Shown here in pieces: positions 53,143-60,347 of a stretch of DNA of 64,000 nucleotides; the first letter of the stretch is position 1, and each line of letters begins with the position of its first letter. The translations under genes were made by a program, and so were the position numbers. The stretch covers positions 47,760-111,759 of the forward strand of contig NZ_KE150258.1 of NCBI RefSeq assembly GCF_000411115.1, given 5' to 3'. This DNA comes from Capnocytophaga granulosa ATCC 51502 (GTDB lineage Bacteria > Bacteroidota > Bacteroidia > Flavobacteriales > Flavobacteriaceae). The notes under the pieces were generated by a model. It made no database searches. It was not told where the DNA came from and saw nothing but the letters and a program-made list of their open reading frames with translations.

Positions 53143-53257
53143 ATGAAAACAGAAAAGATATTACTTGCTGATGCAACTATCTATTAGGCAAGCATCGGTT
53201 AAAGGCGTTTCTTGAATCTATAAATTCATCAGCTGATAGACAGATTCTTTCTTAGCC
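53143..53257 (+). pseudogene. Internally deleted copy of the reductase gene
   Basis: It begins 'MKTEKILLADATIY' like the intact reductase, then jumps at TTAGGCAAGCATCGG to the 3' end of the gene ('KHRLKAFLESINSSADRQIL', then S and stop in the shifted frame). About 780 bp are missing, with TAGG microhomology at the joint (51831 and 52612 regions of the intact copy), and the joint also shifts the frame. This is the end of a tandem duplication of the SMI1-reductase unit. Confidence 0.85.
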
Positions 53258-53260
53258 TTG

Positions 53261-53608
53261 CTACCATCTGTAATTATCTAATAAGCCGTCAGCAGTTCGG
53301 TATTTTGTAAAGAAAGTTACATAATGGTCATATACCTTCAAATCAAACAACTTACTATTATTGTATTTTAGGCACAATTGATATTCGCTTATTTCTCGTT
53401 CTATCTCATCAGCCAATAGGATACTAAAAGCATCAATACATTCTTGATATTCTTTGCATAAGGTAATCAGCGCCTCACTCAACGAATTTTCTATGAGTCG
53501 TGCCCTATAACAATAAGCTATTGAGGGAATAGCTTCTATATGATCAATCAAAGCATAATCCCCTTTTGTTGGAGAGATTATATAATCGGTTTTTATTTGT
53601 AAGACCAT
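53261..53608 (-). CDS. Hypothetical protein, 115 aa (immunity-like size)
   Basis: This soluble protein starts most likely at the ATG 53608, 9 bp after the stop of the preceding gene; an upstream frame from 53662 would overlap it. 'SEALITLCKEYQECIDAFSI' and 'YDHYVTFFTKYRTADGLLDN' are the only notable segments. Unknown family. With the next gene it forms a two-gene AT-rich operon next to the SMI1 genes. Confidence 0.55.
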   Translation of the reverse strand: MVLQIKTDYIISPTKGDYALIDHIEAIPSIAYCYRARLIENSLSEALITLCKEYQECIDAFSILLADEIEREISEYQLCLKYNNSKLFDLKVYDHYVTFFTKYRTADGLLDNYRW

Positions 53609-53616
53609 CTTTTTTC

Positions 53617-54141
53617 CTATTCTCGATAAAACCCTTTTTCTTGCAATATTTTCACAGGACAATACGCTGTTTCCACTGTGGTATGAATACTATTAAAATC
53701 CAAATCATATAGCAAAGGAGGAAATTTACATTCATAAATCACTTCCTCTGCTAATTTTGTATAATACAACTGGTTATTAGGATACTGGGGACATTCTATA
53801 AGGCTATTATAAGAGAGCAGGAAGTCAAATAGATAATAAATTGAGGAAGCAAATATCTCAAAAGAAGAAGATTCCTCCCTCAAAGAGCCATAGACTTCTT
53901 CGCTTATAGAACACCAATCAAAATTTAACTGATATAAAGGCATCTCCATCATAACAAACTTCTGCAAAGAATAGCTCTGAAAACTTGCTTGATAATGATT
54001 TATATGACTTCTTAGTATCCAATCCTGCAATTGTGAGGTGTGTTTTTGTAGCAACAAAAGATAAGGCAGATTGGAATTACCCACTACCTGTAACATTTCT
54101 TCCTTTGTATCCCTATAAAAACACTCCCATTTCTTCTTCAT
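53617..54141 (-). CDS. Hypothetical protein, 174 aa
   Basis: This soluble protein is rich in aromatic and Leu residues ('YLLLLQKHTSQLQDWILRSH', 'YLFDFLLSYNSLIECPQYPN') and lacks a signal peptide. The family is unknown. Its position beside SMI1/KNR4 genes and its AT-rich coding suggest an accessory, maybe immunity, role. It is the first gene of a two-gene operon. Confidence 0.55.
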   Translation of the reverse strand: MKKKWECFYRDTKEEMLQVVGNSNLPYLLLLQKHTSQLQDWILRSHINHYQASFQSYSLQKFVMMEMPLYQLNFDWCSISEEVYGSLREESSSFEIFASSIYYLFDFLLSYNSLIECPQYPNNQLYYTKLAEEVIYECKFPPLLYDLDFNSIHTTVETAYCPVKILQEKGFYRE

Positions 54142-54242
54142 CTGTTATTTATTCTAAACTATTTTTATTCTCACATAAAGCACACTATATCAACGCACAA
54201 AAATACAAAAACAAAAAAATCCAAACAAATAATTTCTGTAAT

Positions 54243-54473
54243 TAACGTGAGTTCGATATAACGAAAGCTCCCACAGATTTTCACGGATTTCACAGATTTT
54301 CTATGTTTGTGTAATTGTGCTGTTGCGATTTACACAGATTTTTATAAGGCCAAAGGCCTTATTTATCCGTAGAAATTAAGGAGTTATACTTAGTTGTTGT
54401 ATCATTCTCTCCGTGAAAATCCGTGGAATCTGTGGGAGAAAAATATAATTTTGCTTACGTCGAACTCGCGTTA
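54243..54473. repeat. Full 231-bp palindromic repeat, copy R4 (inverted)
   Basis: R4 is nearly identical to R2 and R3 but in the opposite orientation: it begins TAACGTGAGTTCGATATAAC and ends with the complement of R2's start. Its flanks extend the terminal palindrome to AATTAACG...CGTTAATT. No other feature is seen in 54142-54624 except a small GATGGG/CCCATC hairpin at about 54577-54596. Confidence 0.9.
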
Positions 54474-54624
54474 ATTAGTAATTAAAGGAAAGTACAGACT
54501 ATTTACCTGTTAATTAGACAATTAAAAAATAATTTATTTTATATATCTTTATTCTAAATAAAGGCACGATTTTTGATGGGACAATTTGCCCATCGTCAAA
54601 TGGATTCATTAACAAATCGCAATT

Positions 54625-55089
54625 ATGATAAAAAAAATTCTCTTTATTTCCCTTTTAGTTATTTCTGTAGGGGTGAATGTAGTTCTTATCAGAAAGATGT
54701 TTGTAGGCAACACTGAAGTCCTACCCAATGATACCCGTGTGAGTATCATTGTAAGCCAGTCCAACAGGGACTTTGTTATGCAAGAGATGCGTACCTTTGT
54801 AGAGGCACTTCAACAGATCAATGTAGGCATAGCCCAAAACGATCCTGCTCTTATTGCCAAGGTAGCTCGTGCTTCGGGGGGTTCAGTAGCAGGGCATGCC
54901 CCCGCAGGCCTGCTGGCTTCTATCCCTGCGGAGTTCAAGACTATAGGCTTCGACACCCATGGCAAGTTTGACCAGATCGCCGAGAGTGCCGAGAAAAATT
55001 TTGACCCTAAGCATACCGCTGCACAAGTTACTGAACTCTTAGGCAATTGCGTTGCTTGCCATAAAATGTATAGAATGGACGTGAAATAA
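54625..55089 (+). CDS. Exported monohaem cytochrome c
   Basis: This 154-residue protein has an N-terminal signal or anchor ('MIKKILFISLLVISVGVNVV') and a single haem motif 'GNCVACHKMYRMD' at the extreme C-terminus, like cytochrome c-556/c' types where CxxCH comes last. Helical parts 'MQEMRTFVEALQQINVGIAQ' and 'AESAEKNFDPKHTAAQVTEL' fit a four-helix bundle. It may carry electrons in the periplasm. A short hairpin precedes the gene. Confidence 0.85.
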   Translation: MIKKILFISLLVISVGVNVVLIRKMFVGNTEVLPNDTRVSIIVSQSNRDFVMQEMRTFVEALQQINVGIAQNDPALIAKVARASGGSVAGHAPAGLLASIPAEFKTIGFDTHGKFDQIAESAEKNFDPKHTAAQVTELLGNCVACHKMYRMDVK

Positions 55090-55134
55090 TGACTAATGAT
55101 TAATTATTAATAATTAATAAAAACAGATACATAC

Positions 55135-55165
55135 TTGCTTTTTAATTGAAAGAGTATTATCTTTG
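55135..55165 (+). promoter_or_regulatory. Promoter of the 55.2-kb RNA candidate
   Basis: TTG (55135-55137) and TATCTTTG (55158-55165) are 20 bp apart, a clear Bacteroidetes promoter with no open frame behind it. Confidence 0.75.
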
Positions 55166-55171
55166 CAGTGC

Positions 55172-55280
55172 GAAATAGTGGTTATGCTGTTTTGAATGGT
55201 GGGGGACGAGACTTCGGGTCTCTATAAGCCCACACCCCCCGGGAGGCAAATTGATGTTTATTCAGTTTGCCTCCTTGTTA
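55172..55280 (+). ncRNA. Structured small RNA candidate, copy 1
   Basis: After a good promoter comes a region with nested hairpins: GTGGG (55199-55203) with CCCAC (55229-55233), enclosing GAGAC (55208-55212) with GTCTC (55218-55222). Then a 9-bp stem GGAGGCAAA (55242-55250) / TTTGCCTCC (55266-55274) followed by TTGTTATTTT, a terminator-like end. The copy at 57591-57705 keeps the stems although the sequence has drifted. The RNA family is unknown to me. Its 3' stem overlaps the end of the opposite-strand toxin fragment. Confidence 0.6.
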
Positions 55281-55794
55281 TTTTGAATCGTGCTGTATTT
55301 ACCTGTAAAACTCTATTATCAGGCATTATAAAAGTTATCATCTCTATCTTATCTGCACGTTTTTGCTTAAATGTAGCCTTTAATGTATCAAAAGCTTCAC
55401 GATTAGAAGCTAACACTTGAGTAAAATGGATAATCACTTCAGATACACCTTGTTTATTAGCTTCTTTTAAGGCTCCTTGTATAATATTCTTTCCATTATT
55501 ACTCTCTCATACCTTAATATCTACATACTTTTCTGTTTGTAGATTAAAGGCATCTGGATTTTTCTCCCCGTCTTGAATAAGGGGTAGCAATCGGTATTGC
55601 CTACCATTATCTGCTAAAATCTTTAGAGCCTCTATATTTTTATATTTTTCTTTCTTTCCTTGCACCCCTTGGTTAAACCTTTCTACTAATCCTCCATTAG
55701 GGTTTTCATATAACACAGAAAAGGTAATCCCTTGGTATCTCTCCCTAAGAATTACCTCATGTATTGTAGTTATAGTTGTAGACTCTTCTTCCAT
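55258..55794 (-). pseudogene. Polymorphic-toxin C-terminal nuclease domain interrupted by a stop
   Basis: From 55794 the frame reads 95 codons including 'NIEALKILADNGRQYRLLPL' and 'KNPDAFNLQTEKYVDIKV', then a TGA at 55507-55509. It continues in the same frame with 'ESNNGKNIIQGALKEANKQG', 'VSEVIIHFTQ' and so on to TAA at 55258. The sequence is typical of CdiA-CT and related toxin tips that cut nucleic acid. The start at 55794 has only about 20 residues before the domain, so this is a tip without a delivery portion. It is therefore an orphan toxin module, probably inactive. Confidence 0.75.
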
Positions 55795-55915
55795 AATTCT
55801 CTATTGCCATCTATTTGAAAAAGTAGCTCTACAAAAATACGATTTTTCCCTTAGGTAGCCAAGTAAAGGGCTTGATATTTCTGACTCTTTTGATATTCAA
55901 TTAATCAATAAAAAA

Positions 55916-55948
55916 ATCCCCTTACAAATAATAGCTTTGCAAGGGGAT
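55916..55948 (-). terminator. Terminator after the 56-aa protein
   Basis: ATCCCCTT..CAAA / TTTG..AAGGGGAT pair. On the minus strand the hairpin is followed by a run of seven T, 12 bp after the stop of the 55960-56130 gene. Confidence 0.82.
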
Positions 55949-55959
55949 ATATGAAAAAG

Positions 55960-56130
55960 TTATTTACTACTTAAGGCCTTAATGATAGCTCCTCCTATCA
56001 GACCTAAAACTGCTGCTACACCTCCTGTAACTGCCGTTTTGACTTTTTCATTTTCTAGGGCTTTTTTACCCATTTCAAGACCGATTTTAATTCCTTGATT
56101 TTTACCGGCTCCAAAAGCTTTATTACCCAT
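55960..56130 (-). CDS. 56-aa glycine-rich amphipathic/membrane peptide
   Basis: A complete 56-codon frame begins 'MGNKAFGAGKNQGIKIGLEM' and has a hydrophobic glycine-zipper-like stretch 'TGGVAAVLGLIGGAIIKALS' near the end. It has its own intrinsic terminator immediately downstream, and the KAETEKP-type element 25 bp upstream, which together support a real gene. The pattern could be a membrane-active toxin, bacteriocin-like peptide or small membrane protein. No family is recognised. Confidence 0.65.
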   Translation of the reverse strand: MGNKAFGAGKNQGIKIGLEMGKKALENEKVKTAVTGGVAAVLGLIGGAIIKALSSK

Positions 56131-56154
56131 AATGTAAAAAGATTTTAGTTTATA

Positions 56155-56190
56155 CCTACTGTCTATTACAGGCTTTTCGGTTTCCGCCTT
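56155..56190 (-). repeat. KAxxEKPxIE element, copy B
   Basis: The minus strand contains AAAGGCGGAAACCGAAAAGCC. A frame gives 'KAETEKPVID' but, unlike copies A and C, two extra bases remove the stop. It is 25 bp upstream of the 56-aa gene. Confidence 0.6.
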
Positions 56191-56228
56191 TATTGTATTA
56201 ATACAATGATTTCCTTATTTCTAAGAAT

Positions 56229-56436
56229 CTTTGCCACAGATTTTCACAGAAAGAAAAGCACAGCGATTAAGTGTAATTTTATAATTTCCAAACACAAATA
56301 GCACTTTTCCCCTTTATAACAATCAGTAAAAATCATGGAGATATGATTATACAAGTGTAAAAAATGTTAAATTTTTATTTTAAATACATAGCCGTAAGCT
56401 CTTGATAGCTTTGTGGATGACTTTCGTTATACCAAA
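56229..56436. repeat. Degraded copy (R6) of the 231-bp palindromic repeat
   Basis: CACAGATTTTCACAGA, AAGTGTAATTTTATAATTTCC and the end GACTTTCGTTATACC match R2/R3 in order, but with much divergence. No gene is present in 56191-56459. Confidence 0.6.
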
Positions 56437-56459
56437 ACCATATTATATATCAAGTTCTT

Positions 56460-57179
56460 TTAATCATGCATGCCTGCAGGAGGAAGGTATTCTTCAACTG
56501 TATAGATATAAAATCTATCATTCTCATATCTTATCTTATCTGCTGGCAATACAGTCGCTTGATACCCATGATATTGACCTACTGAATAAAAATCTTCTAT
56601 TCTTATATCACAATTATTTCCTCTTTTCACCCATTCATCTTTCACTTCCGCCATATCTGTCATATAGAAAATATCAAATTCTTCAAATAAAATGTCATCT
56701 AAAGAACTAAATACAGGAGTATTTTCAAATAATGATTTTATAATTTCCCAACCTAAAACTTCTTTATCTACAAATTTTTGAATATAGACTTCATCATACT
56801 CACCATAATCAGGCCTATTCATCTTAGCTTTAATCTTGAACTTATATTTTGTATCAGGACAATCATAGCCATTTTCACACGTTCCTTTTTGAACTATAAT
56901 AAGTTCTTCATTTGCAACGACCTCTTGAAGATATTCATAAGCCTCCTTATTTACAAATGTATAAGAATCTTTCTCACTATTTTTTCCAGCCATTAGATTC
57001 CAATACATTGCATACAATACATCCTTAACTCTACTATTCTTTAGTTCCTTCAATTTAATAGTTTCAACTGTGACAGTTCCTTCATTTACTGTTCTGTTGT
57101 TCTGATTGGATTCTTCATTGTTCTTACAAGAAGCTATTCCTGCTGACAGAATCAAAAGCATAATTACTACTTTTTTCAT
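56460..57179 (-). CDS. Hypothetical lipoprotein, 239 aa
   Basis: The lipoprotein signal ends 'LSAGIASCKNNEESN'. The mature part has a Cys pair in 'KGTCENGYDCPDTKYKF' and segments like 'YEYLQEVVANEELIIVQ', with no known domain. It is AT-rich and preceded (24 bp) by copy C of the KAxxEKP element. It may be an envelope immunity protein; this is guessed from context. Confidence 0.65.
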   Translation of the reverse strand: MKKVVIMLLILSAGIASCKNNEESNQNNRTVNEGTVTVETIKLKELKNSRVKDVLYAMYWNLMAGKNSEKDSYTFVNKEAYEYLQEVVANEELIIVQKGTCENGYDCPDTKYKFKIKAKMNRPDYGEYDEVYIQKFVDKEVLGWEIIKSLFENTPVFSSLDDILFEEFDIFYMTDMAEVKDEWVKRGNNCDIRIEDFYSVGQYHGYQATVLPADKIRYENDRFYIYTVEEYLPPAGMHD

Positions 57180-57203
57180 TTAATTTTAAATTTAAAATAC
57201 CCC

Positions 57204-57240
57204 CTACTCTATTATAGGCTTTTCGGTTTCCGCCTTTGCA
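57204..57240 (-). repeat. KAxxEKPxIE element, copy C
   Basis: The minus strand carries AAAGGCGGAAACCGAAAAGCC followed by TATAATAGAGTAGG. One frame reads 'SLSNAKAETEKPIIE' and stop. CGG-AAA-CCG could form a small hairpin. Confidence 0.6.
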
Positions 57241-57285
57241 TTACTTAGAGATAATAAAAAAAACGTGAAACATTCCTTATTACTT

Positions 57286-57404
57286 TCTTGCAGAAGCCCG
57301 ACCAAAGGCTATGTAGCAAAGCAAAAGGAATGCCCACGCTTATACGTAGGCATCTCCACTTCAGCTTTCCCGCTACTAAAAATATTTGGTCGTTTTCTGC
57401 AAGA
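57286..57404. repeat. 119-bp extended imperfect palindrome
   Basis: Left arm parts TCTTGCAGAA (57286-57295), CGACCAAA (57299-57306), GTAGC (57313-57317), AAAGC (57318-57322) and ATGCC (57330-57334) are mirrored in order by GGCAT, GCTTT, GCTAC, TTTGGTCG and TTCTGCAAGA (ending 57404). The centre is near 57345. This would fold as a long interrupted hairpin. It holds no convincing gene. Confidence 0.7.
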
Positions 57405-57590
57405 GGGAAAATTGTAAGCGAAACGCTATATGTTGTTTTTGATTATATCTTCTTAAATGCTATTCTAAATATTGTTTTAATTTTTTGACAAAGGTAGTGC
57501 TTTTTTTTGTAACGCACAAATTATTGTATGGTTTTTTATTCAAAAACAACTATATTCTCACATCTTATTTCAAAAAGTATTACCTTCACA

Positions 57591-57705
57591 GCGCAAAATA
57601 GTAGTTGTGCTATTCAGTGGTGGGGGACGAGACTTTAGGTCTCTATAAGTCCACTCCCCTCGGGAGTCAAATTGATTAACACTCAATCTGCCTCTTAGTT
57701 ATTAC
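57591..57705 (+). ncRNA. Structured small RNA candidate, copy 2 (decayed promoter)
   Basis: GTGGG/TCCAC, GAGAC/GTCTC and the distal GAG(T)C-AAATTGA / TCAATCTGCCTC stems match copy 1 in order. The promoter box is degraded (TACCTTCA). On the minus strand 57676-57717 keeps a toxin tail 'KFVITKRQIEC' and stop, matching 'RFKITRRQTE' of the 55.3-kb module, so the RNA region and toxin end were duplicated together. Confidence 0.5.
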
Positions 57706-57748
57706 AAACTTTCTACACTACCAAACAAAACCCCTGATATCCCTATAT

Positions 57749-58814
57749 TCAGTTGCAAAACTCCATAAACCGATTTATAGCCTCTTGCAAGTATTGCTGT
57801 TTGACTTTGCTTTTCTCTGCAAAAAGCTCTGTGATAAGGTTTGCCCCTTGCTTTTCAATACTTGCTTTCCAATTGCCTACCACTCTGCCTTCGTGCAGAA
57901 TTACAGGTTTGAAAATACCAAAGTTGTTATGTGCCTTAGCTGTATGTTTCTTTTCAAGCGCTACCCAGCGACTTTTGTAACCTATCAAATATTCATCATA
58001 GGGTGGAAGCAAAAATACCATTCTTGCATAATCGGGACAGTCAAGAGTATTATGATATAGATACATTGCCTCTCCTTCTACTTTTATTTCCTCTACTTTA
58101 TTGGCTATTAGGGTCAAAGCTTTTTTGCATTGTGTTTTGGACAATCCCGCCCACCAAACAAAGTCCTCCAAAGAGGCAGGCGAATGACTCCTAAAATACT
58201 TTAGGGCTAGCTGTTTCAGTGCTTCATCAGGAGTAAGTGAGCATACTGTAGATACTCTTTCCGACAGCAAAGCCCATGTGGCCTCCCTACCTTGCATCAC
58301 CCCTGAACACAGGATGCCCTCTATCTCACTCCGAACTAATTAGGGAAGTCAGTAGCCTATCATCAAGTAAGAATCCTAAGGAGGCTAGTTCCTCTGCAAT
58401 AGCTCTTTTAGGTAATGACTTACCGCCTGCTAGGAGTTCCTGCATGGCTCGAGTTATCTCCTCAAAATGACTTTCTGAAAATGAGATATTTATACTTTTA
58501 TGCCACGATTGCAAGGTTCTCAAATTCCGTTCTTTACACAAGGGAAGCAACCAACCTATATCCTTTTGGCTGACCACTTGTACTGTACACCGCAAGAGGT
58601 GAAGGCGTAAGAGTTCAGCCTTAACAAATGCCTCTTGGAGTTGGACTAATTGTGGCGTCCGCTGCCGTACCCCTATTGCCCAACGAAAATAGTTATAGTC
58701 CTGTGCTTGCATAGCTCCCTGCCAAGCTACTATTTCCTCTGGTTTTTCATATAGGGGAGAAAGCAGTTGCTGGTTTAGCAATCTTATCTGAATGGCTTCT
58801 TGTTTGTTCTTCAT
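57749..58814 (-). pseudogene. Winged-helix DNA-binding protein (HTH_42/AlkZ-like), frameshifted
   Basis: The N-terminal part (58326-58814) reads 'LNQQLLSPLYEKPEEIVAWQ' and 'GAMQAQDYNYFRWAIGVRQR', the start of the HTH_42 family (PF06224) that includes DNA glycosylase-like proteins. It ends 'DDRLLTSLISSE' at a TGA. The continuation is in another frame: 'LVRSEIEGILCSGVMQGREA' and on through 'SLEDFVWWAGLSKTQCKKAL' to 57749. A single extra base near 58336-58342 explains the break. It is either a recent pseudogene or a sequencing error. The whole would be about 354 residues, normal for the family. Confidence 0.85.
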
Positions 58815-58917
58815 CTCTACTTTTTACAAGGGCAAAGATACAAATTTAGTAATTACTTACTCCTGTGATTCATACATTTTTAGCAAGATAGGAAAAGTAT
58901 TTTGCTAAAAATCACTG

Positions 58918-58925
58918 TATCTTTG
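58918..58925 (+). promoter_or_regulatory. Promoter that fixes the AraC start
   Basis: TATCTTTG lies 39 bp before the ATG at 58965 and inside the longer frame from 58902, so the shorter protein is preferred. Confidence 0.6.
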
Positions 58926-58964
58926 CATCGTAAATCAGTGGTCAACCACTCAAACCTAACTTAC

Positions 58965-59816
58965 ATGCGAACTATTACTTACAACGACTACACCCAACGT
59001 ATCAATAAGGTTGTTGCTTATATCAACGACCACTTAGATGCGTCCTTAGACCTGAAAACGCTCGCTGAAGTGGCTGCTTTATCCGAATTTCACTTTCATC
59101 GTGTCTTCAAAGCGCTCAAGGGAGAAACCATCGGAGCACATATCACTCGCTTGAGGATAGAAGCTACTGCACGCCTATTGCGCTATACCCCTCTCCCGAT
59201 AGAAGAAATTGCCTTCAATATAGGGTATGAAACTCCTGCTTCCTTATCCAAAGCCTTCAAAAACCAATACGGCATCACTCCCTCCGAATACAGAACCAAC
59301 AAAGATATTTACATTATGAAGAAAGAAATCATCAACCCCGATTTGGCACTCAAAGCTCCTAAAATAATGGATTTGGAACCTAAAAATCTTATCTATGTAG
59401 CTCTCACTGGCGAATATGGCACCTTAGACTATGGAAAAGCCTACGAGCAATTGTGGGCAGTTGTGAAATCGCAAAAGCTATTTACCAAAGGAATTGAGTC
59501 GATATGTATTTCATACGACGACCCCAAGATAACCGAAGCTTCTTTGCAACGTTCGGAGGTAAGTTTGGCTATTCACAAGCCTGCCCGTCCTGAAGGCGAA
59601 GTGAGTTGCAAGAACTTGTCGGGAGGCAGATATGCCGTCTTTTTCTATCAAGGAAGTTATACCCATCTCTCAGCCGTCTACGATGCTGCTATGCGCTGGG
59701 TGATAGATAGTGAATACGAGATACGCGACGAACCCACTTTCGAGAAATACCTTAATGACTCTCGCCGTACCCCTGAAGATAAACTAAAGACAGAGGTTTA
59801 TATCCCTATTCGTTAG
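58965..59816 (+). CDS. AraC-family regulator with GyrI-like effector domain
   Basis: This 283-residue protein has an N-terminal AraC DNA-binding domain of two helix-turn-helix units ('LDLKTLAEVAALSEFHFHRV' and 'LPIEEIAFNIGYETPASLSK', then 'AFKNQYGITPSEYR'). A C-terminal GyrI-like small-molecule-binding domain follows (about residues 130-283; 'KAYEQLWAVVKSQ', 'GEVSCKNLSGGRYAVFFYQG', 'TEVYIPIR'). This order is that of SoxS/Rob-like multidrug or antibiotic-response regulators. The regulated genes may include the membrane protein immediately downstream (51 bp). Confidence 0.9.
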   Translation: MRTITYNDYTQRINKVVAYINDHLDASLDLKTLAEVAALSEFHFHRVFKALKGETIGAHITRLRIEATARLLRYTPLPIEEIAFNIGYETPASLSKAFKNQYGITPSEYRTNKDIYIMKKEIINPDLALKAPKIMDLEPKNLIYVALTGEYGTLDYGKAYEQLWAVVKSQKLFTKGIESICISYDDPKITEASLQRSEVSLAIHKPARPEGEVSCKNLSGGRYAVFFYQGSYTHLSAVYDAAMRWVIDSEYEIRDEPTFEKYLNDSRRTPEDKLKTEVYIPIR

Positions 59817-59867
59817 TCAATGCTCCTTTAGATAACAGCTATCACCTAGAACCTAACACCTTTTATC

Positions 59868-60344
59868 ATGACAAAAACCGAAAAAATCGTTGGCTTTCTT
59901 TTGGCTATTGCCTTATTATTGCTTACACTCTCAGGGAGTGGTTATTTCTTCATTAGCTTAAAAGTAAACTTCGTACAATGGCTATCTTATAACGCCTGTT
60001 CTCCCAGTAGTTTGGTATATTTAGTAGGCTTTGTAATTTTCCTATATAACAGAAAAGCTACTTGGCTGGCTCTTGCCTTCCTACCAATGTATTACTTTGG
60101 TACCATGGGACTCTTCACCTTTACATGGAGTGGCGCTAATATCTTCGCCCAACTATCACATATCACTATGACACTGAATCTCATCTGGGCTGGTTATATA
60201 CTCTATCGTATAGGTGATTACAAGGCATCTGCACGTGGCCTATTATATAGTATTGTACTGTTTGTACCTTTTATTTCCTTTGTAATGTACTATTGTCGCA
60301 CCCATGCGGAGGAAATCAGCAACTTATTACAAATGACATCTTAA
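59868..60344 (+). CDS. Hypothetical membrane protein, 158 aa
   Basis: Five or so hydrophobic segments are seen ('IVGFLLAIALLLLTLSGSGY', 'PSSLVYLVGFVIFLY', 'WLALAFLPMYYFGTM', 'ITMTLNLIWAGYILYRI', 'LLYSIVLFVPFISFVMY'). No motif suggests a function. It follows the AraC regulator and is 3 bp before the next gene, so all three may be one operon. Confidence 0.7.
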   Translation: MTKTEKIVGFLLAIALLLLTLSGSGYFFISLKVNFVQWLSYNACSPSSLVYLVGFVIFLYNRKATWLALAFLPMYYFGTMGLFTFTWSGANIFAQLSHITMTLNLIWAGYILYRIGDYKASARGLLYSIVLFVPFISFVMYYCRTHAEEISNLLQMTS

Positions 60345-60347
60345 ATT

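Noticed and set aside
57288..57488. A 66-codon plus-strand frame at the long palindrome
   Set aside because: It lies across the inverted repeat, has no promoter or domain, and its composition follows the palindrome.
48809..58814. CRISPR array or prophage in the accessory zone
   Set aside because: The repeats are not regularly spaced, there are no spacers or cas genes, and no phage structural, integrase or lysis genes are seen.
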